Shown piece by piece: positions 18,482 to 28,302 of a DNA stretch of 64,000 bases. The stretch spans positions 682,001 to 746,000 of the forward strand of contig NZ_JYIJ01000017.1 of NCBI RefSeq assembly GCF_001543895.1. The letters are read 5' to 3'. Within the stretch, counting starts at the first letter, position 1. The number at the start of each line of letters is the position of its first letter. Below the pieces are notes generated by a model. That model did no database searches, was not told the origin of the DNA, and saw only the letters and a program-made list of their open reading frames with translations. Origin of the DNA: Carbonactinospora thermoautotrophica. Its GTDB lineage: Bacteria > Actinomycetota > Actinomycetes > Streptomycetales > Carbonactinosporaceae. Both the position numbers and the translations under genes were made by a program.

Positions 18482-19482
18482 GAGTTCGACCTCGGGGGGA
18501 TCTCGACGCTACCGGGGTTGCTGACCGTGATCGGGACCGGAACCAGGTTCGCCACGTACACGTCGAACCAGGGGCCGTTGCCGAGGGTGTTGGTGAACAC
18601 CCGCACGAACGGCGCCATCATCTGGATCGACCGCTCCAGGTTCTGCTGGTTGCGCAGCAGGATCTGCAGCACCGTGTGCAGGCGGTCCAGCGCCGGGCCG
18701 ATCTGGGCGCGGTTCTCCTCGACCAGCGCGGTGAGCTGCTGGGCGAGCTGCGCGGTGTTGATCAGCAGCTGGTGGATGACCACGCGGCGGGCCTGGATCT
18801 CCTGCATGAGCAGGTCGCCGTCCTTCATCAGCCGGACCAGGTCCGCGTTGCGGTCCGCGAGCACCTGGCTCACACCCTGCGTGTGCTGAAGCAGTTGCCG
18901 GAGCTGGGCGTCACGGGAGGCGATGGTCTGCGACAGCCGGGACAGGCCGCGGATGGAGGCCTTGACCTCCTCCGGCGAGTCCTTGAACTCGGTCGCGATC
19001 ACGTCCAGCGCCTCGGCCAGCTGCTTGGTGTCGATCTGTTCGGTGGTCTCGGCCAGGTCGCTGAACGCCTGGACCACGTCGTACGCCGACACCGTGCGGT
19101 CCAGCGGGATCTCAGCTCCGGGCTGGAGCTGGCCGGGGCCCTTGGGCTGCAGCGCCAGGTACTTCTGGCCGAGGATCGTCTTGATCTTGACTACGGCCCC
19201 GGTCTCGGTGCCCAGCTTGGTGCCCTTGTCGACCCGGAACTCGACCCGCACGTGGTCGCCGTCCAGCTCGACCGCGGTGACCTTGCCGACCTTGACGCCC
19301 GCGATCCGGACCTCGTCGTTCGGCTTGAGGCCGCCGGCCTCACTGAACGCGGCCGTGTACTTGGCGCCGCCGCCGATCAGCGGCAGGTCCTCGATGTTGA
19401 ACGCGGCGACCATCAGGGCGCCGAGCAGGGTGAGGCCCACCGCGCCGATCGTCAGCGGATTCCGCTCGCGAAACGACTTCAT
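18478..19482 (-). CDS. mceC: MCE family protein MceC
   Basis: The 334-residue Mce subunit starts MKSFRERNPLTIGAVGLTLL, with the membrane anchor at about 9-27. The MlaD domain (FSEAGGLKPNDEVRIAGVKV) is followed by helical repeats and the C-terminal GPWFDVYVANLVPVP typical of MceC. The ATG overlaps the mceB stop by four bases. A longer upstream frame exists but runs over mceB and is rejected. Confidence 0.92.
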   Translation of the reverse strand: MKSFRERNPLTIGAVGLTLLGALMVAAFNIEDLPLIGGGAKYTAAFSEAGGLKPNDEVRIAGVKVGKVTAVELDGDHVRVEFRVDKGTKLGTETGAVVKIKTILGQKYLALQPKGPGQLQPGAEIPLDRTVSAYDVVQAFSDLAETTEQIDTKQLAEALDVIATEFKDSPEEVKASIRGLSRLSQTIASRDAQLRQLLQHTQGVSQVLADRNADLVRLMKDGDLLMQEIQARRVVIHQLLINTAQLAQQLTALVEENRAQIGPALDRLHTVLQILLRNQQNLERSIQMMAPFVRVFTNTLGNGPWFDVYVANLVPVPITVSNPGSVEIPPRSNS

Positions 19483-20495
19483 CTGCACCTCGCCGCGTTC
19501 ACGTGGAAGTTCGGCGTGTACGCCTGGGCGACGTTCGGGATCACGACCCTGCCCTGGAAGTCGCACAGGTAGAAGTTGAACCACGATCCGTACGTGGCGG
19601 TCCGGGTGATGGTCTCCAGCTTGGTCGGCAGGCGGCCGAGGATCTCGTCGACCAGCGCCTCGTTGTCCTGCAGCGTCTTCGACAGCTCGCCGAGCTCCCG
19701 GATGTCGTTTCGGATCGGCGCGCGACCCTCCTCCAGCAGATCGGCCGTGGTGGCGGTCAGCGCGTTGATGTTGACCAGGGACGCGCCTATCTCCTTGCGG
19801 TCCTCGGCCAGCCCGGACACCAGCCGCTGCATCTGGATGATCAGCTCGCTCAGCTGCTGGTCCCGCTCGTCCACGGCGGCCAGCACCGTGTTGAGCTGCT
19901 CGATCAGGTCGCCGATCACCTGGTCCCGGTCGGCCAGCGTGGCGGTCAGCGACGCGGTGTGGGCGAGCAGGCTGTTGATGGTGCCGCCCTCGCCCTGGAG
20001 CGTGCGGATGATCTCGTACGCGAGCTTGTTGACCTCCTCCGGGCTGAGCGCGGCGAACAGCGGCTTGAAACCGTTGAACAGCACGGTCAGGTCGAGCGCC
20101 GGCTGGGTGCGGTGGATCGGGATGGTGTCCCCGTCACGCAGCGGCGTCTGGTCGCCCGGCCCCTCCAGCAGCGCGACGTACCGCTGGCCGAGGAGGTTCC
20201 GGTACCGGATCACCGCCCGGGTGCTCGTGTAAAGCGGGCGGTCGTCGTCGACGGTGAAGGTGATCTTGGCGAGCGCCTGCTCGGTGAGTTCGATGTCCCG
20301 TACCTCGCCGACCCGCACACCGGCGATCCGCACGTCGTCGCCGGGCAGCACGCCGGTGACGTCCGTGAAGATCGCGTGGTACTCCTTGGTCGGCGTGAAC
20401 CGGACGTTGCCGATCGTCGCCGCCAGCACGCCCGTGGCGAGCACGGTGGCCACGGCGAAGATCACCAGCTTGATCAGGGCGGATGTGGTCCTCAC
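19479..20495 (-). CDS. mceB: MCE family protein MceB
   Basis: The 338-residue Mce subunit has an N-terminal membrane helix (LIKLVIFAVATVLATGVLAAT) and an MlaD domain (about 35-115, with VTGVLPGDDVRIAGVRVGEV). It ends with the typical MceB sequence YGSWFNFYLCDFQGRV, whose cysteine pairs with the C-terminal AARC in related proteins. It overlaps mceA and mceC by four bases. Confidence 0.93.
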   Translation of the reverse strand: MRTTSALIKLVIFAVATVLATGVLAATIGNVRFTPTKEYHAIFTDVTGVLPGDDVRIAGVRVGEVRDIELTEQALAKITFTVDDDRPLYTSTRAVIRYRNLLGQRYVALLEGPGDQTPLRDGDTIPIHRTQPALDLTVLFNGFKPLFAALSPEEVNKLAYEIIRTLQGEGGTINSLLAHTASLTATLADRDQVIGDLIEQLNTVLAAVDERDQQLSELIIQMQRLVSGLAEDRKEIGASLVNINALTATTADLLEEGRAPIRNDIRELGELSKTLQDNEALVDEILGRLPTKLETITRTATYGSWFNFYLCDFQGRVVIPNVAQAYTPNFHVNAARCR

Positions 20496-21781
20496 GCGAC
20501 GTTCACCACCGTTCCGCGCGCCATGGGTCCGAACAGCAGGGTGGCCACCGGGGGCACCTGGTCGGCCGGGACGCCCATGACCGGGGCCACGAGCGCGCCC
20601 ACCACGCCCTGCTCGGCCGAGGTGCCGGTGACCCGGGGCGTGCTGCCGGGGAAGACGAGGAAGTCCCCGACGCCGGTGTGCGGCTTGGTCCCGTCCTTGA
20701 TCGGCTCATACGGGGCCGGGAACGGCGGGTTGTCCGGCAACCCGTAGCAGTTCGGGCCCCGCCGGTCCAGGTACTTGGGCTCCTCGCCGGGCTGGTAGCC
20801 GGGCCGGGGCGGGACCACCTCCAAGGTGATGTTGAGGGCGCCGTCGTGGAACGCGTCCTCCAGCCGCTGCTCGGCCCGGACGAGCCCGCCGAGCAGGCAG
20901 GGGTACTCCGGGGAGTAGCGGGCCAGCAGCGCCAGGGTGGGCCGCTGCACCCGCCCCACCTGGATCAGCCGCCGCTCGTTCTCCGCCAGCACCTGCTCCG
21001 CCGTGGTCGACGCCCCGGTCACCTCGGTGAACAGCGCCTGAAGCTGCTCCCGCTGCTGGGTCACCGTGGCGCCGGCGGTGGTCAGGTTGCGGGCGATCCG
21101 CAGGATGTCCGGCGCCGCCTCCTGGTAGGTGTCGGCGGTGTCGGCCAGCAGCGTGATGTCTCGCTTCAACGCCTCCAGATGCGGGTTGAACTCCTTGACG
21201 TACCGGTCCAGCCGCTCCAGGTTCTCCCCCAGGCGGTCCCCCCGGCCTTCGAGCGCGGTGGCCAGCGCGTTGAGGGTGGCGTTCAGCTCCGCCGGCTTGA
21301 GCGTGCGCAGCAGCGGCATCAGGTCGTTGACCACCCGCTCGACCTCGATCGCCACCCGGGAGCGGTCCTGCGGGATCACGTCCCCGGCCCTGATGGGCCG
21401 CGCCGGACGGGCCGGCAACACCAGGTCGACGTACTTCTCCCCGAACAACGTTTTCGGCAACAGCCGCGCGCTCACGTTCGCCGGGATCAACTCGGCGTAC
21501 CGGGGGTCGAGCGCCAACCGGATCCGAGCGGTACGCCCGTCGGTGTCGACCTCCCGCACCTCGCCGACGATGATCCCGCGCAGCTTCACGTCGGCCGGCG
21601 GGTTCAGCTGCAACCCAGACCGGTCGGCCTCCAACGTGACGCGCACGACCGGCGTGAACGCCTTTTCGTACGAGGCGACCGCCAGCCCCACCAGCAGCGC
21701 GAGCACGCACAGGAAGACCAGGCCGTACCCGCGCAGCTTGATGACCTGGGCCGCCTGCGCGGTCCGTGTCCGCACCAGCAT
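20492..21781 (-). CDS. mceA: MCE family protein MceA
   Basis: This is the first Mce subunit of the operon, 429 residues. The start at MLVRTRTAQAAQVIKLRGYG was chosen because it lies two bases after the YrbEB stop; a start 13 codons earlier would overlap it. The membrane helix (GLVFLCVLALLVGLAVASY), the MlaD domain (about 38-120), a helical region and a Pro-rich tail are visible. The position immediately after the two permease genes is the classical mce layout. Confidence 0.93.
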   Translation of the reverse strand: MLVRTRTAQAAQVIKLRGYGLVFLCVLALLVGLAVASYEKAFTPVVRVTLEADRSGLQLNPPADVKLRGIIVGEVREVDTDGRTARIRLALDPRYAELIPANVSARLLPKTLFGEKYVDLVLPARPARPIRAGDVIPQDRSRVAIEVERVVNDLMPLLRTLKPAELNATLNALATALEGRGDRLGENLERLDRYVKEFNPHLEALKRDITLLADTADTYQEAAPDILRIARNLTTAGATVTQQREQLQALFTEVTGASTTAEQVLAENERRLIQVGRVQRPTLALLARYSPEYPCLLGGLVRAEQRLEDAFHDGALNITLEVVPPRPGYQPGEEPKYLDRRGPNCYGLPDNPPFPAPYEPIKDGTKPHTGVGDFLVFPGSTPRVTGTSAEQGVVGALVAPVMGVPADQVPPVATLLFGPMARGTVVNVA

Positions 21782-21783
21782 GC

Positions 21784-22608
21784 CTACCCCGCGATCCTCA
21801 CCGTGGTGGTCGCTCCCCAAATGGCCAGGCTGAGGAAGAAGTCCAGGACGTTGACGGTCACGATCGACAGGCGCACGGCACGGCCCACCGCCACACCGAC
21901 CCCCGCCGGGCCGCCGCTGGCGTAGTAGCCGTAGTAGCAGTGGATCAGGATGATCGCGACCGCGAACACCAGCACTTTGCCGAACGACCAGAAAACGTCG
22001 ACCGGCGGCAGGTACTGGTGGAAGTAGTGGTCGTAGGTGCCGACCGACTGACCGAAGTACACGGTCACGATGAACCGGGTCGCCAGGTACGAGGAGAGCA
22101 GCCCGACCACGTACAGCGGGATGATCGCGACGAAGCCGGCGATCATCCGGGTGGTGACCAGGAACGGCAGGCTCGGCACGCCCATCACCTCGAGCGCGTC
22201 GACCTCCTCGTTGACCCGCATGGCGCCGAGTTGCGCGGTGAAGCCCGCACCGACGGTGGCGGCGAGCGCGAGCCCGGCGACCAGCGGCGCGATCTCGCGG
22301 GTGTTGAAGTACGCCGAGACCAGCGCGGAGAAGTTCGCGGCGCCGATCTGGTTGAGGCCCGCGTACCCCTGCAGGCCGACCTCGGTGCCGGTGAAGAAGG
22401 TCATGAACGCGATCACGCCGACCGTGCCGCCGATGACCGCGAGACCTCCGGCGCCGAGGCTCACCTCGGCCAGCAGGCGCATGACCTCCTTCTTGTACCG
22501 AAGTAGCGTCTTCCAGCTCCAGCCGAGCGAGCGGCCGTAGAAGGACAGCTGGTTACCGAGGTTGTCCAGCTGCTCCAGGGGTTTCTTGACCAGGGTGTCG
22601 AGCGCCAT
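21784..22608 (-). CDS. yrbEB: YrbE/MlaE-family ABC permease (second)
   Basis: This 274-residue integral membrane permease has about five or six hydrophobic segments. The MlaE signature stretch is present: GAGFTAQLGAMRVNEEVDALEVMG, the E-x-D-A-L-E coupling motif that contacts the ATPase. It pairs with the preceding YrbEA to form the inner-membrane part of the Mce importer. Six bases separate the two genes. Confidence 0.94.
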   Translation of the reverse strand: MALDTLVKKPLEQLDNLGNQLSFYGRSLGWSWKTLLRYKKEVMRLLAEVSLGAGGLAVIGGTVGVIAFMTFFTGTEVGLQGYAGLNQIGAANFSALVSAYFNTREIAPLVAGLALAATVGAGFTAQLGAMRVNEEVDALEVMGVPSLPFLVTTRMIAGFVAIIPLYVVGLLSSYLATRFIVTVYFGQSVGTYDHYFHQYLPPVDVFWSFGKVLVFAVAIILIHCYYGYYASGGPAGVGVAVGRAVRLSIVTVNVLDFFLSLAIWGATTTVRIAG

Positions 22609-22614
22609 CCGCGT

Positions 22615-23388
22615 TCAGGTCCCCTTCTGCGGTACGACCTGGAAGTACACGGCGGTGATGACGAAGTTCACCAGGAACAGCAGCATGAACGTGATCACCA
22701 CCGACTGGTTCACGGCATCGCCCACGCCCTTCGGGCCGCCGCCGGCGTTGAGCCCCCGGTAGGAGGCCACGATCGCGGCGATGAACCCGAAGACCAGGGC
22801 TTTGATCTCCCCCACGTACAGGTCCGGCAGCTGCGCGAGCGCGGTGAACGCCGCCAGGTACGCGCCGGGGGTGCCGCCGCCGAGGACGACGTTGAAGAAG
22901 TAGCCGCCGGCCACGCCCACGACCGTGACCAGACCGTTGAGCAGGACCGCGATCAGCATCGCGGCCAGCACCCGGGGCACGACGAGGCGCTGGATCGGCG
23001 AGATGCCGAGCACCTCCATCGCGTCGATCTCTTCGCGGATCTTGCGGGAGCCCAGGTCGGCGCAGATCGCCGAGCCGCCGGCGCCGGAGATCAGCAGCGC
23101 GGTCACGATCGGCGCGGCCTCCCGGACCACGGCGAGCACGGACACCGCGCCGGTGAACGATTGCGCGCCGAGCTGCCGGGCCAGATTGCCGATCTGCAGC
23201 GAGATGACCGCGCCGAACGGGATCGAGACCAGCGCGGTCGGCAGGATCGTGACGCTGGCGATGAACCAGGCCTGCTGGACGAACTCCCGCCACTGGAACG
23301 GCCGCCTGGGCAGGGTCCGCACCACGTCCAGGGCGAGCGCGAACAGGTTCCCGGACTCGCGAATCGGTTTGGCGACGCTCAGGCTCAT
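22615..23388 (-). CDS. yrbEA: YrbE/MlaE-family ABC permease (first)
   Basis: This 257-residue MlaE-type permease carries the coupling motif SRKIREEIDAMEVLGISPI and multiple transmembrane helices. The start codon overlaps the stop of the ATPase gene by four bases, so ATPase, YrbEA and YrbEB look translationally coupled. Together they form the engine of the lipid importer. Confidence 0.94.
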   Translation of the reverse strand: MSLSVAKPIRESGNLFALALDVVRTLPRRPFQWREFVQQAWFIASVTILPTALVSIPFGAVISLQIGNLARQLGAQSFTGAVSVLAVVREAAPIVTALLISGAGGSAICADLGSRKIREEIDAMEVLGISPIQRLVVPRVLAAMLIAVLLNGLVTVVGVAGGYFFNVVLGGGTPGAYLAAFTALAQLPDLYVGEIKALVFGFIAAIVASYRGLNAGGGPKGVGDAVNQSVVITFMLLFLVNFVITAVYFQVVPQKGT

Positions 23389-24368
23389 GGACGCTCCGCC
23401 CCGTTCTGCGGACGGCCGGGACCCCCGGCCGCGGCGGACACGGTCGGCAGGTGGCCGAGCGCGCGCTCACGCTGTTCGATCGCCTCCCAACGGGGGGAGC
23501 GCGGGATACCAGGACTGGGCAGCAGCCGTGGCGTGAGATGGTTTTCCTCGAACGCCGGCGGCTGGTACTGCAGCGCGGCCAGCTCCTGCTCGACCTGGGT
23601 CGCGTCCTTCTCCTCGGCCATGCCGATCGGCCCCTGCATGCGTCCGTTGAGGAACTGCTTCACGACCGGTATGTCGCTGGTGAGCAGCTCCTCGCGCGGG
23701 CCGAACATGACCAGCTCGCGGCGGAACAGCAGACCGATGTTGTCCGGCACCTGGCGGGCGGACGCGATGTCGTGGGTGACGATCAGGAACGTCGCCTCGG
23801 TCTGGCAGTTGAGGTCGACGATGAGCTGGTTCAGGTACGCGGTGCGCACCGGGTCCAAACCGGAGTCCGGCTCGTCGAACAGGACGATCTGGGGATCCAG
23901 CACCAGCGCGCGGGCCAGCCCGGCGCGCTTGCGCATACCCCCGGAGATCTGGCCGGGCAGCTTGTTCTCCGCCCCGAGCAGGCCGACCATCTCCATCTTC
24001 TCCAGCACGATGCGCCGGATCTCGGCCTCGGTCTTGTTCGTGTGCTCGCGCAGCGGGAACGCGATGTTGTCGTACAGGGTCATCGACCCGAACAGCGCGC
24101 CGTCCTGGAACAGCACCCCGAACAGCTTGCGCACCTCGTACAGGTCGTGCTCGCGCAGGCGGGTGATATCCCTCCCGGCGATGTGGATGTGCCCGCGGTC
24201 CGGCTTGAGCAGCCCGACCAGGGTCTTGAGGAACACCGACTTGCCCGTGCCGGACGGGCCCAGCATCACCGAGATCTCGCCTGCGGGCAGCGTGAGGGAA
24301 ACGTCCTGCCAGATGACCTGGCGTCCGAAAGATTTCGTCAAGCCTTCAACGACGATCTCGACGCCCAC
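23385..24368 (-). CDS. mkl: Mce-system ABC transporter ATPase (Mkl/MceG type)
   Basis: The 327-residue ATPase drives Mce lipid transport. Walker A is GPSGTGKS, the signature is QISGGMRKRAGLARAL, and Walker B is IVLFDEPDSGLD with H-loop THD. A C-terminal extension of about 75 residues beyond the nucleotide-binding domain is also seen in MceG. The GTG start with GAAAGGG upstream gives a normal N-terminus (VGVEIVVEGLTKSFG); a longer frame starts 18 codons earlier. The gene directly follows rplL, the place mkl occupies in Mycobacterium tuberculosis. Confidence 0.93.
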   Translation of the reverse strand: MGVEIVVEGLTKSFGRQVIWQDVSLTLPAGEISVMLGPSGTGKSVFLKTLVGLLKPDRGHIHIAGRDITRLREHDLYEVRKLFGVLFQDGALFGSMTLYDNIAFPLREHTNKTEAEIRRIVLEKMEMVGLLGAENKLPGQISGGMRKRAGLARALVLDPQIVLFDEPDSGLDPVRTAYLNQLIVDLNCQTEATFLIVTHDIASARQVPDNIGLLFRRELVMFGPREELLTSDIPVVKQFLNGRMQGPIGMAEEKDATQVEQELAALQYQPPAFEENHLTPRLLPSPGIPRSPRWEAIEQRERALGHLPTVSAAAGGPGRPQNGAERP

Positions 24369-24546
24369 GCGCAGCCCTTTCTTTGGGGGGACAGCACCCC
24401 GGGCGGCGGCTCCTCCGCGCACCCAGGGCAGCTATGACCTGGCGAACGAGTGAGTGTGACCTAAGTTACGCGTGAGTACGGAAAACTGGGCCGCGTGTAG
24501 ATAACAACTTCATCAAGTAGATCAAGCCACCTGCCACCCGAACGAA

Positions 24547-24582
24547 GAGGGGCGGTCTCCCCTTGCGGGGAGACCGCCCCTC
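24547..24582 (-). terminator. Terminator after rplL
   Basis: A perfect 16-bp stem (24547-24562 with 24567-24582) with loop TTGC begins 21 bases past the rplL stop. It isolates ribosomal-protein transcription from the mce operon, which probably has a promoter in the AT-richer stretch around 24440-24530. Confidence 0.88.
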
Positions 24583-24602
24583 CAGTTCGCCTGAGCAGAC
24601 GG

Positions 24603-24995
24603 TCACTTGATGGTGACCGTGGCGCCGGCCTTCTCCAGGGCCTCCTTGGCCTTGTCCGCGGTCTCCTTGTTGACCTTCTCCAGCACCGGCTTGGGCGCGC
24701 CGTCGACCAGGTCCTTGGCCTCCTTCAGGCCGAGGTTCGTGAGGGCGCGAACCTCCTTGATGACCTGGATCTTCTTGTCGCCCGCGTTCTCGAGGATGAC
24801 GTCGAACTCGTCCTTCTCCGGCTCGGCCTCGGCCGGGGCACCCGGCGCGGCGGCACCCGGGACGGCCGCGACGGCCATCGGGGCGGCGGCCTTGACGTCG
24901 AAGGTCTCCTCAAACGCCTTCACGAACTCGGAGAGCTCGATCAGGGTCATCTCCTTGAACGCCTCAAGGAGCTCCTCGTGGCTGAGCTTCGGCAT
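24603..24995 (-). CDS. rplL: 50S ribosomal protein L7/L12
   Basis: This is the multimeric stalk protein that recruits translational GTPases. It has 130 residues, with the N-terminal dimer domain ([20 protein letters not shown]), an Ala/Pro/Gly-rich hinge (about 43-60) and the globular C-terminal domain ([20 protein letters not shown]). It follows rplJ by 57 bases in the usual order and ends at a strong hairpin. Confidence 0.98.
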   Translation of the reverse strand: MPKLSHEELLEAFKEMTLIELSEFVKAFEETFDVKAAAPMAVAAVPGAAAPGAPAEAEPEKDEFDVILENAGDKKIQVIKEVRALTNLGLKEAKDLVDGAPKPVLEKVNKETADKAKEALEKAGATVTIK

Positions 24996-25052
24996 CTCTC
25001 AGCGTTTCCTTTCGATGGGTCGGGTGGGTGATGGGCGCTTGCCGTCGCCCGG

Positions 25053-25694
25053 TTACTGGGCGGACTCGGCCGGCTCCTCGGCACCACCCTCGGCAGCAGC
25101 CTCGGACGCAGTGTCGGCGGCAGAGCCCTCCGCGGCGGGCGCCGGCGTGCCGGCACCGCCCTTGAGGACGCTCGGGTCCTCCTCGGCCTTCTGCCGCAGC
25201 GCCTCGATCGTGCGGGCCGCCTGCGACAGCGGAGCCTGGAACAGAGCAGCGGCGTTCGCAAGCGACGCCTTCATGGCTCCCGCGAGCTTCGCAAGGAGCA
25301 CCTCGCGCGACTCCAGGTCGGCGAGCTTGGTGATCTCCTCGACCGAGAGCGGCCTGCCATCGAGCACGCCGCCCTTGATCACGAGGTGGGGGTTGGCCTT
25401 GGCGAAGTCACGCAGACCCTTCGCGGTCTCCACCGGATCGCCCTTGATGAAGGCGATCGCCGTGGGCCCGGTGAAGAGCCCGTCCTCGAAGGCGGTGACG
25501 CCCGCCTCGCGGGCCGCGATGCGGGTGAGCGTGTTCTTCACCACGGTGTACTTCGCGTTCCCACCGAGATTGCGCCGCAGCTCCCTGAGCTGCGCCACGG
25601 TGAGACCGCGGTACTCGGTCAGCACGGCGCCGCTCGAACTGCGGAACTCCTCCGCGAGCTCGGCGATCGCGGCTGACTTGTCAGCCCGCGCCAT
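25053..25694 (-). CDS. rplJ: 50S ribosomal protein L10
   Basis: L10 anchors the L7/L12 stalk. The 213-residue product starts [17 protein letters not shown] behind GGAAGGAGG. It contains the usual VTEYRGLTV-like segment ([15 protein letters not shown]) and carries an Ala/Glu-rich C-terminal extension of about 35-40 residues relative to typical L10. An in-frame upstream extension to 25823 is leader sequence, not protein. L10-L12 binding to the leader usually regulates this pair. Confidence 0.97.
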   Translation of the reverse strand: MARADKSAAIAELAEEFRSSSGAVLTEYRGLTVAQLRELRRNLGGNAKYTVVKNTLTRIAAREAGVTAFEDGLFTGPTAIAFIKGDPVETAKGLRDFAKANPHLVIKGGVLDGRPLSVEEITKLADLESREVLLAKLAGAMKASLANAAALFQAPLSQAARTIEALRQKAEEDPSVLKGGAGTPAPAAEGSAADTASEAAAEGGAEEPAESAQ

Positions 25695-25953
25695 GGGCCT
25701 CCTTCCGGGGTGTGCAGATCCTCGGTCGTCCCCGAAAGAGCCCCGGACATACGAAACGCCCTGCACAGGCGCACAGGGCGTACGAAAGCGGCCGCGTGCG
25801 GTTGAAGTCCACCGCAGGAGCACGCGCCGCGTCGCTCCACTCTCGCCTGCGCTGGCCGCCCGGTTGTCCGGGACCTTCGGTCACCCCTGCAGGGCGACGA
25901 CCGGCGGTCTTCGGCAGCTCACAACCGTACGTGACCGGCGAGGCCGCAGGCAA
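25695..25953 (-). promoter_or_regulatory. rplJ promoter and L10-type leader
   Basis: A possible promoter reads TTGCCT (25948-25953), an 18-base spacer, then TACGGT (25924-25929). The leader folds an 8-bp hairpin ACGCCCTG/CAGGGCGT (25756-25763 with 25774-25781), flanked by two direct TACGAAA copies. L10 leaders that bind L10(L12)4 are known upstream of rplJ; the match here is by position and fold only. Nothing coding is visible from 25954 to 26131. Confidence 0.45.
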
Positions 25954-26131
25954 ATCGGATCAGCCTGGCAGGCGCGCGGGTCCGCAGGTCGGCGCCGCCC
26001 CCGCGCAGCGGCTCGGGCAGGGCCGCCAGCGTGGGCGCGTTCTCCCAGGACGCCAGCAGCCCTACACGGCGATCGGCGTGCCGCTTTCGCAGAGTCCGCC
26101 GCGTAACCCGGGCGGAATGGCCCAGACAAGG

Positions 26132-26159
26132 GGCGCCCCCGCTCGTTGGCGGGGGCGCC
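26132..26159 (-). terminator. Terminator after rplA
   Basis: An 11-bp perfect GC stem (26132-26142 with 26149-26159) with a 6-base loop lies 24 bases past the rplA stop. It separates rplKA from rplJL. Confidence 0.8.
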
Positions 26160-26182
26160 TACCTCTTGGCTGTTCCGACGGA

Positions 26183-26908
26183 TCAGGCGGCCGCAGTGGC
26201 CTCCTCCTCGGCCAGCAGGTTACGGGTCCGGTTCGGGTCGACCGGGATGCCCGGACCCATGGTGGTGCTGAAAGTCACCTTCTTCAGGTACCGGCCCTTC
26301 GCCGCGGCCGGCTTGAGCCGCAGGACCTCGTCCAGCGCGGCGGCGTAGTTCTCCACCAGCTGCTTCTCGCTGAACGAGACCTTGCCGATGATGAAGTGCA
26401 GGTTCGCGTGCCGGTCGACCCGGAACTCGATCTTGCCGCCCTTGATGTCCTGCACGGCCTTGGCCACGTCGTTGGTGACCGTGCCGGTCTTGGGGTTGGG
26501 CATCAGGCCGCGCGGACCGAGGATCCGGCCCAGGCGGCCGACCTTACCCATCATGTCGGGCGTCGCGACACACGCATCGAAGTCCAGGAAGCCGTTCTGG
26601 ATCTTCTCGATCAGGTCGTCGGCGCCGACGTAGTCGGCGCCGGCCGCACGCGCCTCCTCGGCGCGCTCGCCACCGGCGAAGACCAGGACCCGGGCGGTCT
26701 TACCGGTGCCGTGCGGCAGGTTCACGGTGCCGCGGACCATCTGGTCGGCCTTGCGGGGGTCGACCCCCAGCCGCATCGCGACCTCGACGGACGCGTCGAA
26801 CTTCGTCGGCGAGGTCTCCTTGGCCAGCCGTACCGCCTCCAGCGGGCTGTACAGCCTGGTACGGTCGATCTTCTCCGCCGCCGCGCGGTAGTTCTTGCTG
26901 CGCTTCAC
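26183..26908 (-). CDS. rplA: 50S ribosomal protein L1
   Basis: The L1-stalk protein has 241 residues, a usual length. It contains the conserved [26 protein letters not shown]-binding segment and the N-terminal [15 protein letters not shown]. It lies 87 bases downstream of rplK in the same direction. In other bacteria L1 represses the rplKA transcript. Confidence 0.98.
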   Translation of the reverse strand: MKRSKNYRAAAEKIDRTRLYSPLEAVRLAKETSPTKFDASVEVAMRLGVDPRKADQMVRGTVNLPHGTGKTARVLVFAGGERAEEARAAGADYVGADDLIEKIQNGFLDFDACVATPDMMGKVGRLGRILGPRGLMPNPKTGTVTNDVAKAVQDIKGGKIEFRVDRHANLHFIIGKVSFSEKQLVENYAAALDEVLRLKPAAAKGRYLKKVTFSTTMGPGIPVDPNRTRNLLAEEEATAAA

Positions 26909-26995
26909 GTTCGCTCCTCAAGTGGTCAGGAGTCGTGGTACGGGCCAGCGCCTGGCCCTGCCACCGGCGCCCGCGGGCGCCGTAGGTCACGACGT

Positions 26996-27424
26996 TCAGT
27001 CCTGGACGGTGATGCCCATGGATCGGGCGGTGCCGGCAATGATCTTCTCGGCCGCGTCCAGGTCGTTCGCGTTCAGGTCCTTCATCTTCATCTCCGCGAT
27101 CTCGCGGATCTGCTCCCGGGTGACCGACGCGACCTTGGTCTTGTGCGGCTCGGCCGAGCCCTTCTCCACGCGGGCGGCCTTCAGCAGCAGCTGGGAGGCC
27201 GGCGGCGTCTTGGTGACGAAGGTGAACGACCGGTCCTCGTAGATGGTGATCTCGGCCGGGATGACGTTACCCCGCTGCGCCTCGGTCGCAGCGTTGTACG
27301 CCTTGCAGAACTCCATGATGTTGACGCCGTGGGCGCCGAGCGACTGACCAACCTTGGCCGGGTTGGCCGAGCCGGCCTCGATCTGCAGCTTGACGACAGC
27401 CGCGATCTTCTTCTTGGGAGGCAT
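26996..27424 (-). CDS. rplK: 50S ribosomal protein L11
   Basis: This GTPase-centre protein also binds thiostrepton and RelA. The 142-residue product starts [20 protein letters not shown], and the C-terminal RNA-binding domain carries the conserved GTARSMGI. The Pro-rich N-terminal linker ([14 protein letters not shown]) is intact. It sits between nusG and rplA. Confidence 0.98.
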   Translation of the reverse strand: MPPKKKIAAVVKLQIEAGSANPAKVGQSLGAHGVNIMEFCKAYNAATEAQRGNVIPAEITIYEDRSFTFVTKTPPASQLLLKAARVEKGSAEPHKTKVASVTREQIREIAEMKMKDLNANDLDAAEKIIAGTARSMGITVQD

Positions 27425-27503
27425 TCTCGCGGGTCCTTCTCCTCACGGTTTCGGCCGCCCCGACGGTTCTGGGGCGGCCGCGGCTTCAGTTGTGCGAGAC
27501 GCG

Positions 27504-28229
27504 CTAGGCGTTTTTCTGGATCTGGCTGAAGGAGAGCTCGACCGGGGTCTCGCGGCCGAAGATCTCGACCAGGCCCTTGACCTTCTGCGCGTCCACGTTG
27601 ATCTCGTTGATCGTCGCCTGGAGCGTGGCGAACGGCCCGTCGATGACGGTGACGGAGTCGCCGACCTGGAAGTCCAGCACCTTGACCTCGGCCGGCTTCT
27701 TCGCGGCTTCCTCCGGCTCCGGCGCCAGGATCTGCGCGACCTCGTCCAGCGTCAGCGGGGCGGGCTCGTGCGCGTTGCCCACGAAACCCGTCACGCCCGG
27801 CGTATTCCGCACCGCGCCCCAGGACTCGTTCGTCAGGATCATGCGCACCAGCACGTAGCCGGGGAACTTGTTCCGCTTGACGACCTTCTTCTGGCCGTTC
27901 TTGATCTCGACGACCTCTTCCTGAGGCACTTCGACCTGGAAGATGTAGTCCTCCATGTTGAGGGACTGGATGCGGTTCTCCAGGTTCGCCTTCACCCGGT
28001 TCTCGTATCCGGCGTACGAGTGAATGACGTACCAGTCCCCCGGCAGACGACGCAGCTGCTCCTTGAACTCCTCGACGGGGTCCTTCTCCTCGTCTGTCGA
28101 CTCCTCGGTCGTGGAGCCGGACGTCGTGGAGCCGGACGCCGCAGCGAGCCGCTCGTCGGCCTCCCCCTGTTCCGACGGCAGCCCGGTCTCCTCGGCAGGC
28201 TCGTCGGCGTACAGGTTGGACTCGGACAC
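27504..28229 (-). CDS. nusG: Transcription termination/antitermination factor NusG
   Basis: NusG binds RNA polymerase, and Rho or ribosome-linked factors. The GTG start gives a 241-residue protein opening with [20 protein letters not shown] lies upstream. A longer frame to 28298 is possible. An acidic actinobacterial N-terminal extension (about 1-55) precedes the NGN domain ([20 protein letters not shown]) and the KOW motif ([19 protein letters not shown]). It is co-transcribed with secE in the standard order. Confidence 0.95.
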   Translation of the reverse strand: MSESNLYADEPAEETGLPSEQGEADERLAAASGSTTSGSTTEESTDEEKDPVEEFKEQLRRLPGDWYVIHSYAGYENRVKANLENRIQSLNMEDYIFQVEVPQEEVVEIKNGQKKVVKRNKFPGYVLVRMILTNESWGAVRNTPGVTGFVGNAHEPAPLTLDEVAQILAPEPEEAAKKPAEVKVLDFQVGDSVTVIDGPFATLQATINEINVDAQKVKGLVEIFGRETPVELSFSQIQKNA

Positions 28230-28302
28230 GGTGACTACTTCTTCCTTGGGTGAGAGGTGCGGTATGTGGACCATGGCTGACCGTCGTACCCCCGGCACGC
28301 CG

